A stretch of 64,000 nucleotides of DNA from Ulvibacter antarcticus (GCF_003688405.1 NZ_REFC01000014.1:248001-312000), one strand, 5' to 3'. Positions 53,486 to 62,554 are shown, numbered from the stretch's first letter. Program-made: numbers and translations. The notes: generated by a model from the sequence alone, not told the origin.

Positions 53486-53524
53486 AAAATAAAGTTTTGG
53501 ATGAAGGTCCAAAACTTTATTTTT
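53486..53524 (+). terminator. Intrinsic terminator of ftsH
   Basis: A 16-bp stem (53486-53501 with 53508-53523) surrounds a TGAAGG loop, with flanking A and T runs. It is symmetrical enough to work on both strands. Confidence 0.9.
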
Positions 53525-53599
53525 ATCATAATGGTACTTCTGTATAGATTTTATATATTTGAAGTATATCGTTTATAAGAACCCCTCAATTAGTTATAA

Positions 53600-54211
53600 A
53601 TGAGTCTGTTTAAGAGACTTTTAAACCCAAATTATAAGTCGGAAGAAAAGGCCAGAAAGGCCAAAGATTCTGAGCGTGGTAAGTATTATCCTGAAGAGAA
53701 ATTACCTGTAGATGAGAAGTTTACTTATTGTTTTAACAAAAACGGTGGTAAGTTCCTTTACTGTGGTAATATGGAAGAAGTGTTGGAAGCCTTCGATAAT
53801 ATCTTACTCGAAAATGACTGGTACGAAAGAGATGTTTTTTGTATCAATGAATCCCTCACATCTCGATTTAACGGTTTTAATCTCAATTTTATTAAAAAAC
53901 CCAACGCGACCTTCTTTCTTTCTACCTGTGAAGCATTAATTGGGAATAACGGTTCTATACTACTTTCATCTAATCAGATCAAAGAAAAGAACCTAAAGGA
54001 ATTACCTTCAAATTTTGTCATTTTTGCCACTACCAGCCAGTTAGTTGAATCCATCAGTGAAGGGCTACGCAAGATTAAAAATCAAAGTACCAACTATATT
54101 CCAAGTAATATTACAACTATTCAGGACTTCGAAACTGAAAAAGAAAAGGACTTTATGAGTTACGGAAGTAGCACAAAAAACCTATATTTGCTGCTTTTGG
54201 AAGACCTATAA
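53600..54211 (+). CDS. LUD domain protein (LutC/YkgG-like)
   Basis: This 203-residue protein begins MSLFKRLLNPNYKSEEKARK. It has the LUD segment TFFLSTCEALIGNNGSILLSSNQIKEKN and a later NFVIFATTSQLVESISEGLRKI, which match the LutC-type fold. LutC acts in lactate oxidation with LutA and LutB, but those are absent here. It is one base away from cdsA, so a role in envelope lipid synthesis or another process is possible. Confidence 0.85.
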   Translation: MSLFKRLLNPNYKSEEKARKAKDSERGKYYPEEKLPVDEKFTYCFNKNGGKFLYCGNMEEVLEAFDNILLENDWYERDVFCINESLTSRFNGFNLNFIKKPNATFFLSTCEALIGNNGSILLSSNQIKEKNLKELPSNFVIFATTSQLVESISEGLRKIKNQSTNYIPSNITTIQDFETEKEKDFMSYGSSTKNLYLLLLEDL

Positions 54212-54212
54212 T

Positions 54213-55040
54213 ATGAAGGAAGTTATCGTGCGGACTATATCTGGTGTTTTATACATCGCTATAGTTGTCTTTTCTATGTTTACCTCGCGCGAGTGGTTCA
54301 TGGTACTCTTTTTCTTCCTTGCAGCAATCACCTTAAGAGAATTTTTAAAGCTTATCCATTTAGGAAGCTATCTCGCTTACTTCTTGCTCGCAGCCGCACT
54401 CTACTTTTTAAGTTACGCAGTCTTTGATAAAAATGCTGTCTCACTTCTTTTAATTCTATCTTGTTTTGTGAATCTGTTTTTATTTAAGGATTTGCTATGG
54501 GTTAGTAAGATCCCGATGTTTGAAAAGAAGAAGTATATAGCCGTCATTTTCTACCTCATTAGTGGTTTCGTTTTTCTTACATTAATTCCCATGCACACAG
54601 GCGAATTTAGCCCCGACTATATTATGGGCGTATTCGTACTTATTTGGGCTAACGATACTTTTGCATTCGTTATTGGTAAGACTTTCGGAAGGCATAAATT
54701 ACTAGAGCGAATTTCGCCTAAAAAGACCATTGAAGGATTTCTAGGCGGCTTAGTAGGCTCAATATGTGCCAGCTTGCTTATCTTTGAATACTTAAGTACT
54801 CATTATATCTCTACCATTGATAATAACGCTTTATGGATTTGGATCTCTCTAGCTGTAATTGTATCAGTTTTTGGTACTATTGGAGATTTAATTCAGTCCA
54901 AGTTTAAACGACAAGCCGGAGTGAAAGACAGTGGAGCTTTAATGCCTGGTCACGGAGGAGTTTACGACAGATTAGATAGTATAGTTTATGCGAGTCCATT
55001 TATATTTGCATTTTTAGAAGTTATAGAATATGTTTCATAA
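54213..55040 (+). CDS. cdsA: Phosphatidate cytidylyltransferase
   Basis: CdsA makes CDP-diacylglycerol, the precursor of all phospholipids, in the inner membrane. The 275-residue protein has about eight transmembrane helices and the signature SKFKRQAGVKDSGALMPGHGG followed by VYDRLDS. The order LUD-cdsA-psd-ACBP with tiny gaps or overlaps forms a phospholipid operon downstream of ftsH. Confidence 0.96.
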   Translation: MKEVIVRTISGVLYIAIVVFSMFTSREWFMVLFFFLAAITLREFLKLIHLGSYLAYFLLAAALYFLSYAVFDKNAVSLLLILSCFVNLFLFKDLLWVSKIPMFEKKKYIAVIFYLISGFVFLTLIPMHTGEFSPDYIMGVFVLIWANDTFAFVIGKTFGRHKLLERISPKKTIEGFLGGLVGSICASLLIFEYLSTHYISTIDNNALWIWISLAVIVSVFGTIGDLIQSKFKRQAGVKDSGALMPGHGGVYDRLDSIVYASPFIFAFLEVIEYVS

Positions 55041-55680
55041 AGAAGGTTATAAAATAATTTTAATCGCATTGTCAATTTGTATTGTCATCACATTACTGAT
55101 GGGGACTTTCGTTGAAAATGATACGATTCGCGGTATTGTAGTTGGAATTCTTGTGGTTTTTCTAATTTTGATATTGCAATTCTTCAGAAATCCAAAAAGA
55201 AATTTTATTGCTAATGACTCTCAGGTTTTATCACCTGTAGATGGAAAAGTTGTGGTGATAGAAGAAGTTTTCGAGAAAGAATATTTTAAGGAAAAAAGAT
55301 TACAGGTTTCAGTATTCATGTCACCCATTAATGTGCATGTTACTCGGTATCCTGTGGGTGGGAAAGTAGTTTTTAGTAAATACCATCCCGGTAAATTCCT
55401 GGTTGCCTGGCACCCAAAGTCTTCCGAAGAAAATGAAAGAACAACTGTAGTCGTTAAATCTCAAGGATTTGGCGATGTACTATATAGGCAGATCGCAGGC
55501 GCAATGGCGAAACGAATTGTAAACTATGCCAAGGAAGGGCAGGAGGTTTCACAAGCGACCGATAGCGGATTTATAAAATTTGGATCTCGCGTTGATGTCT
55601 TTTTACCCTTAGACACTAAGATTAATGTAACGCTGAATCAGAAAGTGAGCGGCGGATTAACAGTTTTAGCTTCAAAATGA
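55030..55680 (+). CDS. psd: Phosphatidylserine decarboxylase, short (archaeal-type) form
   Basis: Psd converts phosphatidylserine to phosphatidylethanolamine. The 216-residue proenzyme has two N-terminal transmembrane helices, then LSPVDGKVVVIEE, FMSPINVHVTRYPVGG and the self-cleavage site KFGSRVDVFLP, where the Gly-Ser bond is cut and Ser gives the pyruvoyl cofactor. The start overlaps cdsA by 11 bases. Confidence 0.95.
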   Translation: MFHKEGYKIILIALSICIVITLLMGTFVENDTIRGIVVGILVVFLILILQFFRNPKRNFIANDSQVLSPVDGKVVVIEEVFEKEYFKEKRLQVSVFMSPINVHVTRYPVGGKVVFSKYHPGKFLVAWHPKSSEENERTTVVVKSQGFGDVLYRQIAGAMAKRIVNYAKEGQEVSQATDSGFIKFGSRVDVFLPLDTKINVTLNQKVSGGLTVLASK

Positions 55681-55943
55681 CCTCTTCAGATCTAGATATT
55701 GCCTTTAACAACGCTGTTCAAAGTATAAATGAGCATACTGAAACCTATCCGGCCGATTTTTTACTGCGGCTATATGCGTATTATAAAAGAGCAACAAATT
55801 CAATAGATCAACCCAGCAGTAGCAATCCTTTAATCAGTGCATTTAAGACAAATGCGCTATTTCAGGCTAAGAATATAACTCCCGATGAAGCAAAACGATT
55901 GTACATCGAAGCAGTAAAACATTACTTCCTATATAGAAAATAA
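55677..55943 (+). CDS. Acyl-CoA-binding-protein-like protein
   Basis: This 88-residue protein has the ACBP fold pattern: DIAFNNAVQSINEHTETYPADFLLRLYAYYKRATNS, an insertion, then FQAKNITPDEAKRLYIEAVKHY. The YAYYKRAT helix is the acyl-CoA-binding core. It overlaps psd by 4 bases, so it probably supplies or buffers acyl-CoA for lipid synthesis. This is inferred from context. Confidence 0.85.
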   Translation: MTSSDLDIAFNNAVQSINEHTETYPADFLLRLYAYYKRATNSIDQPSSSNPLISAFKTNALFQAKNITPDEAKRLYIEAVKHYFLYRK

Positions 55944-55955
55944 TTGTGAAAGCTT

Positions 55956-58043
55956 CTAATTTGATCCTTTCATAACCGTGGTTCCATTATGTGACCCTAC
56001 CGTTATCGTTCCTATAGCATTACCATTTCGATCGTAAGTGGATTTGGAAACCGATCCGTTATTATTATCTAACTTTAATTTTATTTTGGTAATTTCTCCG
56101 GCTTCGTTTCTTTTAAGTCCGCCGTACGAAAACGATATGCCATCAGCATTAAATTCATTCACCAAAGCATCCAGATCGGCATCACTGTCATCTTTTGTGA
56201 TATGCTTTAAATGTTCGGGTGACAAGTTGGCTTGAGTCCGTTTTGAGTGCTTTTCATGCGCTTTCGACATTTTGTGAGTATGATTTTCATGCGCAACATG
56301 ATCTCCACGCATACTATCCATTCTTGTTTGCATCTCCTTTTGACGCAGTTTCATCTCTTCTTTTCTAACTTCCATTTCTTCTTGCATCTCCTTTCTAGTC
56401 CCCTCATTACTGTCATTAGACTCATATCGCATCTCTTTTCGACGTTCATTAGCCTCAGTGCGCATTTCCTTTCTTTTCGCATTCATTTCCTCTCTTCTCT
56501 GGTCTAGAACTTCCTTTCTTTCTTCCATCATTTTTTCACGATCCTGCATTCTCTCTTCCATCGTCTCGTCGTTTTTATATGAATAATCGCCGTTACCGGA
56601 AGAACGTACAGAGATACTATTTCCATTAGATTGGATTACAATAGTATTTATGGGGTTGTCACTGTTTACCGAATAGTTTCCGGCATTGCCATTTGCATCT
56701 TTATAACTAATACTAATGGAGGTTATTTCGTTATTACTGTTGTAACTAACATTTGAATAGTCGAAACTGAAACCTTTACTTTCCAGGTCTTTCTTCATTG
56801 TTTCTAATTGTTCTCGAGTGGTTTCTTTACTTATAGTAAGCCTAATTTCTTGTGTTGCCATATTTTGAAATTGTTTATGGTTTTGCGCTGTCATTTCTCT
56901 TTTTTCTTCGGAAGGATTTTCTTTTTCTTCGGAAACTGCAGCTAGCAGATTGCTGTTTGGTTTTTCAAGAGTGGAAGCTTCAGAAGAGGTGATCTCTTTT
57001 TGTGGGATTTCTACTGAAGTATTTGTCACAGCATTCGAATTCCCTTCCATATCAGATAAGATTTTAGTCGAACTACTATCTGAAGCAGTTGCATCTTCTC
57101 GGTACTTTTCAACTTCTTTTACATTGAAACTCCATAAAAATACAGCTAATAGTGGCAGTATTGCTGCCAATTTCCAACTGTTGTTTCGATTTGATGTGTG
57201 TTTGTTTAACATAACGATTCGTTTTTTTACCTGTCCGATTGGTTTTCTTATTGCAAAAGATTTGCCAAAAATGCGTAGACAGGATATAGATTGATAAAAA
57301 TTATTGGTCAGCGCCGGAATTGGTAAGGGTGATGAGTTCCTTACCAGGGCTAACTGATATTGTCTGGCAGACGAAACCAAAGGCACGGTTTTACGATCTG
57401 CAATAAATTCAAGATTATCGGTTATGGCACGTTTATAAGCCCATGCCAGCGGATTCCACCATTGAAAAACAAGCAATAGATGTACAATTAGGATATCTAT
57501 TGAATGCCGTTCACCTGCGTGTATTTGCTCATGCTCAAGTATCATTGTAAGCTCCTCCCGCGAATGAAGTTTGGGATTATAAATAATATAATTGAAGAAT
57601 GAAAAAGGAGCAATCATGTCTTTAGACCTGACATGTATACAGGTTCCTACGGCTTCAGAATCTTGTTTGTTTAATAGTTGAAACAACGAGAACAGTTGCT
57701 TAATAAAGCGAATTAGCATAATACAGACGCCAATGAAATAAATAATTAGAAATATTTGCCACCATTCAACTAAAGGTGTTGTGTGTTGTAATACATTTGT
57801 ATTGATAAAAGCATCAGCTTCGGAAGTTACAGCAACACTTTTAGTGATAATTGGTTCTGGAATTTCAATATATATGGTTTTAATAAACTCCACAAAAGGA
57901 ATAATCAAGGCAATAGGGATTCCTATTAATAAGAAGTGTCTGTTTGAATTGAAGAAGGTTTCCTTCCGAAGTAAAAAGACATAAATCAGATAGAATAATG
58001 CCAATACAAAGGCCGATTTTCCCAAGTAGATTAAAACTTCCAT
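55956..58043 (-). CDS. BlaR1-like M56 metallopeptidase with unusual periplasmic tail
   Basis: The 695-residue protein begins with three transmembrane helices and an M56 peptidase domain with the zinc motif HEQIH at 171-175, then a helix near residue 300. Instead of a penicillin-binding sensor, the remaining 390 residues contain a beta domain, a Glu/Arg/Met-rich charged helix (about 500-600), a His-rich stretch (AHENHTHKMSKAHEKHSK), and a second copy of the beta domain. The gene starts one base after the BlaI-type repressor gene, its expected partner. The signal sensed is unknown. Confidence 0.88.
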   Translation of the reverse strand: MEVLIYLGKSAFVLALFYLIYVFLLRKETFFNSNRHFLLIGIPIALIIPFVEFIKTIYIEIPEPIITKSVAVTSEADAFINTNVLQHTTPLVEWWQIFLIIYFIGVCIMLIRFIKQLFSLFQLLNKQDSEAVGTCIHVRSKDMIAPFSFFNYIIYNPKLHSREELTMILEHEQIHAGERHSIDILIVHLLLVFQWWNPLAWAYKRAITDNLEFIADRKTVPLVSSARQYQLALVRNSSPLPIPALTNNFYQSISCLRIFGKSFAIRKPIGQVKKRIVMLNKHTSNRNNSWKLAAILPLLAVFLWSFNVKEVEKYREDATASDSSSTKILSDMEGNSNAVTNTSVEIPQKEITSSEASTLEKPNSNLLAAVSEEKENPSEEKREMTAQNHKQFQNMATQEIRLTISKETTREQLETMKKDLESKGFSFDYSNVSYNSNNEITSISISYKDANGNAGNYSVNSDNPINTIVIQSNGNSISVRSSGNGDYSYKNDETMEERMQDREKMMEERKEVLDQRREEMNAKRKEMRTEANERRKEMRYESNDSNEGTRKEMQEEMEVRKEEMKLRQKEMQTRMDSMRGDHVAHENHTHKMSKAHEKHSKRTQANLSPEHLKHITKDDSDADLDALVNEFNADGISFSYGGLKRNEAGEITKIKLKLDNNNGSVSKSTYDRNGNAIGTITVGSHNGTTVMKGSN

Positions 58044-58044
58044 T

Positions 58045-58401
58045 TTATTGTTTTTTTTCGATGATTTCTAAAATTTCACGTAACTCCCCGGCGCTAATTT
58101 TTTCCTCCTTTGCAAAGAATGAAACCATGCTTTTGTAGTTGTTGTTAAAGAAACGTTTGCTGGCAGAATTCATGAATCCTTTTGCATAATCATCTTTACT
58201 AACTAAGGGAAAGTATTGATGTGTTTTTCCGAAAGCCGTATATGATACAAAACCTTTCTCTTCCAGATTACGAACAATGGTGGAAACCGTGTTGTAATGA
58301 TTCTCGTTTGGTAGAATAGCTGCAATTTCTTTTACAAAAGCTTTTTCAAGCTGCCATAAAGCTTGCATGATCTCTTCTTCTTTATTTGTGAGTTGCTCCA
58401 T
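58045..58401 (-). CDS. BlaI/MecI/CopY-type transcriptional repressor
   Basis: This 118-residue winged-helix protein has the family pattern LTNKEEEIMQALWQLEKAFVKEIAAILP, then HYNTVSTIVRNLEEKGFV and a C-terminal dimerisation helix. Repressors of this type are cleaved or released after activation of a linked M56 sensor. Two identical palindromes lie just upstream and are the probable operators. Confidence 0.93.
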   Translation of the reverse strand: MEQLTNKEEEIMQALWQLEKAFVKEIAAILPNENHYNTVSTIVRNLEEKGFVSYTAFGKTHQYFPLVSKDDYAKGFMNSASKRFFNNNYKSMVSFFAKEEKISAGELREILEIIEKKQ

Positions 58402-58414
58402 AAATCAAAGTTAT

Positions 58415-58450
58415 AACTATTTTTATAGTTATACAACTATTTTTATAGTT
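58415..58450. promoter_or_regulatory. Twin operator for the BlaI-type repressor
   Basis: Two identical 16-base palindromes (AACTATTTTTATAGTT) at 58415-58430 and 58435-58450 are spaced 20 bases centre to centre, close to two helical turns. They sit 14 bases above the repressor start, a position where binding would block its own transcription. Confidence 0.75.
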
Positions 58451-58559
58451 TTATATTGTGTCAGATCGTACATAATTTCGTTAAACGGAGCCAAAATCCA
58501 TAAGTTGCGGCTCGCAAATGGTAAATCAAATCTGTATATTCGCAGTCTTAAATTAGTAT

Positions 58560-59513
58560 ATGAGTTTACTTTTTATATTTCTGGGATTGATCTTATTAGT
58601 AGTAGGAGGTGAGTTTTTGGTGCGTTCTTCGGTCGCTTTATCCTTTAAATTGCATCTATCCAAGATGGTTATCGGACTTACTGTGGTATCTTTTGCGACA
58701 TCAGCTCCGGAATTGCTAGTGAGTTTACAGGCGGCATTAAACGGATTTAGCGATATATCTTTGGGAAATGTAATTGGATCTAATATTGCCAATATTGGAC
58801 TTGTACTTGGAATTACTGCTATCATCACACCTTTGTCGATTGATAAGGATTTTTATAAGTTCAATTGGCCGGTGATGATGCTACTCTCAATAGGTCTTTA
58901 CTTTATATTAAGGACGGGATTGGAAATAACCAGAGGAGAAGGGGTTGGACTTATCGTTATTTTAGGAATATATCTTTATCTCCTAATTAGTAGAGCTAAG
59001 AAGCAACGTAAAACAAAACCGGTAGATGATAGTGTTGATGATGGCTTATCAATGGCATCTAATTTTAAAATTTTTATTTGGTTACTTATAGGTGGAGTTG
59101 CACTTTATTTTGGTAGTCAGTTGTTGGTGACAGGAGCTGTAGATCTTGCCCAGGCCATGGGAATTAGTGAGCGTGTAATTGCCGTTACGATGATCGCAAT
59201 TGGGACTAGCGTACCTGAACTAGCAGCTTCGGTAATAGCTGCCTTGAAAAAAGAGAAGGCAATTTCATTAGGAAATCTAATTGGATCCAACATTTTTAAT
59301 ATTGCTTCAGTACTTGGACTTACTGCTATTATTCAGCCCATTGCGGTTAAAAGTTCGGAAATTTTATCCAATGATATCCTCTGGATGTTAGGTTTTGCAG
59401 CCATCCTTATTCCGTTTGCATTTCTTCCGAAGCGATTCGAAATAGGCCGTATTAAAGGGATAATTATTGTCGTAGCCTATGCTGTCTTTATTAGCCTGGC
59501 GTTTGCGGGTTAG
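58560..59513 (+). CDS. Calcium/sodium antiporter of the CaCA family
   Basis: This 317-residue inner-membrane protein has the two inverted alpha repeats of the family: SFATSAPELLVSLQAAL with GNVIGSNIANIGLVLG, and IGTSVPELAASVIAAL with GNLIGSNIFNIASVLG. About ten transmembrane helices are predicted, with a charged central loop (SRAKKQRKTKPVDDSVDD). It exchanges Na+ or H+ for Ca2+. It stands alone between the BlaI promoter region and a repeat-rich gap. Confidence 0.95.
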   Translation: MSLLFIFLGLILLVVGGEFLVRSSVALSFKLHLSKMVIGLTVVSFATSAPELLVSLQAALNGFSDISLGNVIGSNIANIGLVLGITAIITPLSIDKDFYKFNWPVMMLLSIGLYFILRTGLEITRGEGVGLIVILGIYLYLLISRAKKQRKTKPVDDSVDDGLSMASNFKIFIWLLIGGVALYFGSQLLVTGAVDLAQAMGISERVIAVTMIAIGTSVPELAASVIAALKKEKAISLGNLIGSNIFNIASVLGLTAIIQPIAVKSSEILSNDILWMLGFAAILIPFAFLPKRFEIGRIKGIIIVVAYAVFISLAFAG

Positions 59514-59646
59514 ATGCTAGAAGAAAGACGAAAGACGTAAGAAGATAGATGTAAGACAAAAGGCACTAGATGCTAGACTTTAGGGGTAGAGCTCGATATT
59601 AATTTGGCATTACTCTCGATAACTTTTTGGAAATGCTGTTTTTCAT

Positions 59647-59736
59647 ACTGACCACTGACCACTGACCACTGACCACTGACCACTGACCACTGACCACTGA
59701 CCACTGACCACTGACCACTGACCACTGACCACTGAC
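59647..59736. repeat. Heptamer tandem repeat (ACTGACC)12
   Basis: There are twelve perfect copies of ACTGACC from 59647 to 59730, plus six bases of a thirteenth. The repeat lies in the 400-base gene-free stretch 59514-59913. The preceding part (59515-59575) has loosely periodic AAGACGA/AAGACGT units and the remaining part is AT-rich. Confidence 0.95.
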
Positions 59737-59868
59737 GATTATTTCAATTTCAACGTCAGATTCAACTTCGAATTCATTTTTTATCCATAATTGGGGGGTC
59801 TATCTTAAATAATATGTAATTTTTAACAAGTTGTTGATAAAAAATAGGGGGTGTAATGAAAAAAGATA

Positions 59869-59876
59869 TATTTTTG
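59869..59876 (+). promoter_or_regulatory. Putative -7 promoter box of the glutamine synthetase gene
   Basis: TATTTTTG matches TAnnTTTG and ends 37 bases before the start at 59914. Confidence 0.45.
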
Positions 59877-59913
59877 CGATGTTTAAAACTAAAAACACTT
59901 AAAAAGTACTACT

Positions 59914-62100
59914 ATGTCCACATTAAGATTTTATGCCGTCAAGGAAACCCTAAAAAGAAAGACAGTCCATGTTGTAGAACCGGAACGTCGTTCAACAATT
60001 TTCGGATCAAATGTATTCAATCAAGATTCAATGCGACAATACCTTACAAAGGATTCGTTTCAAAGCGTCATGGGTGCTGTAGATAAGGGGTCAAAGATTG
60101 AAAGACATATCGCAGATCATATATCTACCGGTATGAAAGAATGGGCCATTTCAAAAGGTGCCACACATTATACACACTGGTTTCAACCACTTACTGGGGC
60201 AACGGCAGAAAAGCATGATGCTTTTTTCGAAACTATGGATAACGGACAGGCAATCGAAAAATTTGGTGGCGGACAATTAGTACAGCAAGAGCCGGATGCT
60301 TCAAGTTTCCCGAATGGGGGAATACGTAATACATTCGAAGCACGTGGTTATACCGCGTGGGATCCAACATCTCCAGCTTTTATCTACGGAACAACACTAT
60401 GTATTCCTACTGTGTTTGTTGCCTATACCGGTGAAGCCTTGGATTATAAAACTCCATTGCTAAGAGCGCTACAAACCATTGATAGTGCCGCAACAGCAGT
60501 GGCAAAATATTTCGATAAAAATGTAACGAAGGTGAATGCGACTTTAGGTTGGGAGCAGGAATATTTCCTAATCGACAGTGCATTGGCAGCCTCTCGCCCG
60601 GATATTGCCTTGGCAGGAAGAACGCTTTTAGGACATACATCGGCCAAAGGTCAACAATTAGATGACCATTACTTTGGTTCTATTCCAGCACGTGCACTTA
60701 ATTATATGCGAGATCTGGAAACCGAATGTATGTTACTTGGTATTCCAGTGAAAACTCGTCACAATGAAGTGGCTCCAAACCAATTTGAATTAGCTCCTAT
60801 ATTTGAAGAAACCAATCTTGCAGTTGACCACAACTCCTTATTAATGGATGTAATGAGCAAGGTGGCAGATAGACATCATTTTAAGGTGTTATTTCATGAA
60901 AAGCCATTTGCCGGAGTTAACGGAAGTGGAAAACACAATAACTGGTCACTTGCTACTAACACAGGAGTCAATTTATTAGGCCCGGGGAGCACACCAATGA
61001 AGAATCTTCAGTTTTTAACCTTCTTTATCAACACCTTAAAAGCGGTTAATGAGCATGAAGAGTTGTTAAGAGCATCTATTGCCAGCGCGAGTAATGATCA
61101 CCGTTTGGGTGCAAATGAAGCTCCGCCGGCTATTATTTCGGCCTTTATTGGTTCGCAATTAACAGCAGTGCTGGATGAATTAGAAAAAGTAACCAATGGA
61201 AAACTTTCTCCTCAGGAAAAAACAGATCTTAAGCTGAATGTAGTTGGTAAAATTCCTGAAATATTATTAGATAATACCGATCGTAACAGAACTTCTCCTT
61301 TCGCCTTCACAGGAAATAAATTCGAGTTTAGAGCAGTAGGTTCTACAGCTAACTGTGCGAATCCGATGACTATACTAAATGCTATTGTTGCTAGGCAATT
61401 GATGGACTTTAAAGAAAAGGTCGATGGTTTGATCAAGGACAAAAAGATGAAGAAAGACGATGCGATTTTTAATGTGCTTAGAGAGTATATTAAAGATTCA
61501 AAACGTATTCGATTTGAAGGTGACGGTTACGGAGAGGCCTGGGAAAAAGAAGCTAAAAAACGCGGATTGAGTAATAATAAGACTACTCCTTTAGCTTTGA
61601 AAGCTAAGGTGTCTAAGAAAACCATTGCATTATTCGAAGGGCTTGGCATTATGAGCAAGGTCGAAATGGAGGCGCGTTATGAGATCGAATTGGAAGAGTA
61701 TGCAAAAAGAATCCAAATAGAAGGACGTATCCTTGGAGATATTGCTAGAAATCATGTAATTCCAACAACTATTCGATATCAGAATATATTGATTGAAAAT
61801 GTAAAAGGTCTAAAAGATATTTACGGAAAGGATTTCAAAAAATATGCTAGCGAGCCAATGAGACTTATCGAGTTGATAAGTGCTCATATAGAATCGATTA
61901 ATTCGGATATTACAAATTTAATTGAAGCGCGTAAAAAAGCGAATAAAATCACCGATACCGAGAAATTAGCAATTGCATATTGTGATGATGTAAAACCTTT
62001 CTTTGAGAAGATTAGATACCACTGTGATAAATTAGAGTTGTTGGTTGACGATGAACTTTGGCCATTGACTAAATACAGAGAATTGTTGTTTACGAAGTAG
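59914..62100 (+). CDS. glnA: Glutamine synthetase type III
   Basis: The enzyme makes glutamine from glutamate, ammonia and ATP. The 728-residue length and N-terminal region (VVEPERRSTIFGSNVFNQDSM) are those of GSIII, the large form usual in Bacteroidetes. Catalytic-domain motifs include TLGWEQEYFLID, KTRHNEVAPNQFELAP, HEKPFAGVNGSGKHNNWSL and NRTSPFAFTGNKFEFRAVGS. The ATG follows a clear -7 box, and a tetraloop terminator follows the stop. It appears monocistronic. Confidence 0.97.
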   Translation: MSTLRFYAVKETLKRKTVHVVEPERRSTIFGSNVFNQDSMRQYLTKDSFQSVMGAVDKGSKIERHIADHISTGMKEWAISKGATHYTHWFQPLTGATAEKHDAFFETMDNGQAIEKFGGGQLVQQEPDASSFPNGGIRNTFEARGYTAWDPTSPAFIYGTTLCIPTVFVAYTGEALDYKTPLLRALQTIDSAATAVAKYFDKNVTKVNATLGWEQEYFLIDSALAASRPDIALAGRTLLGHTSAKGQQLDDHYFGSIPARALNYMRDLETECMLLGIPVKTRHNEVAPNQFELAPIFEETNLAVDHNSLLMDVMSKVADRHHFKVLFHEKPFAGVNGSGKHNNWSLATNTGVNLLGPGSTPMKNLQFLTFFINTLKAVNEHEELLRASIASASNDHRLGANEAPPAIISAFIGSQLTAVLDELEKVTNGKLSPQEKTDLKLNVVGKIPEILLDNTDRNRTSPFAFTGNKFEFRAVGSTANCANPMTILNAIVARQLMDFKEKVDGLIKDKKMKKDDAIFNVLREYIKDSKRIRFEGDGYGEAWEKEAKKRGLSNNKTTPLALKAKVSKKTIALFEGLGIMSKVEMEARYEIELEEYAKRIQIEGRILGDIARNHVIPTTIRYQNILIENVKGLKDIYGKDFKKYASEPMRLIELISAHIESINSDITNLIEARKKANKITDTEKLAIAYCDDVKPFFEKIRYHCDKLELLVDDELWPLTKYRELLFTK

Positions 62101-62122
62101 TATTTTAAACACAATTAGTACC

Positions 62123-62181
62123 ATCAAGGGCTTTCTTCGGAAGGCCCTTTTTTTGTTTTCACTTCGGAAGGCATTCCGAAG
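62123..62181 (+). terminator. Terminator of glnA plus second hairpin of inverted octamers
   Basis: AAGGGCTTTC-TTCG-GAAGGCCCTT (62127-62150) is a stem with a UUCG tetraloop and a T-run. At 62162-62181 CTTCGGAAG and TTCCGAAG form a second hairpin. Bases 62123-62158 recur exactly at 63593-63628. Confidence 0.9.
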
Positions 62182-62554
62182 CCAAACAAATCTAGACTTA
62201 GATCAAAATATTTATTTAAATATATAAAGTGGGATTTTTGTGTATTTCAAAGATAATTTGAGTCGTTATATCGTCAAAACCTGCTTTTTGAACGCTTATA
62301 CCAAGTTGATTCTTAGATAAGTGTGCGAATACGAGTATACACGTATTGATTGCTAAGTGATTTTTCACGTTATTTATCACATTCAAAAGAAGACAACAAA
62401 CCTTCACTTCTTATTACTACCCCACAGATGTTTTTTTAAGTAGCCTTCACATTTAAATGAGAGGCTTGCATACAGCTTTCCGAAGAGATTCAGAAAAGAT
62501 GTTTGAATATATAATTTAACAAGAAAACCAATATTAACCTTTTATTTTAAACTT
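62182..62554. other. Gene-free stretch upstream of the curlin-like gene
   Basis: This is about 370 bases of AT-rich DNA with no convincing gene. It has no clear TAnnTTTG box at a useful distance. One TTCCGAAG octamer lies at 62478. It probably holds the curlin promoter, which may depend on an alternative sigma factor or activator. Confidence 0.5.

Noticed and set aside
59647-59736. A CRISPR array at the heptamer repeat
   Set aside because: The unit is 7 bases with no spacers, so it is a simple tandem repeat.
59856-60086. A reading frame overlapping the start of glutamine synthetase
   Set aside because: It is out of frame with a clearly conserved gene and begins inside the promoter region.
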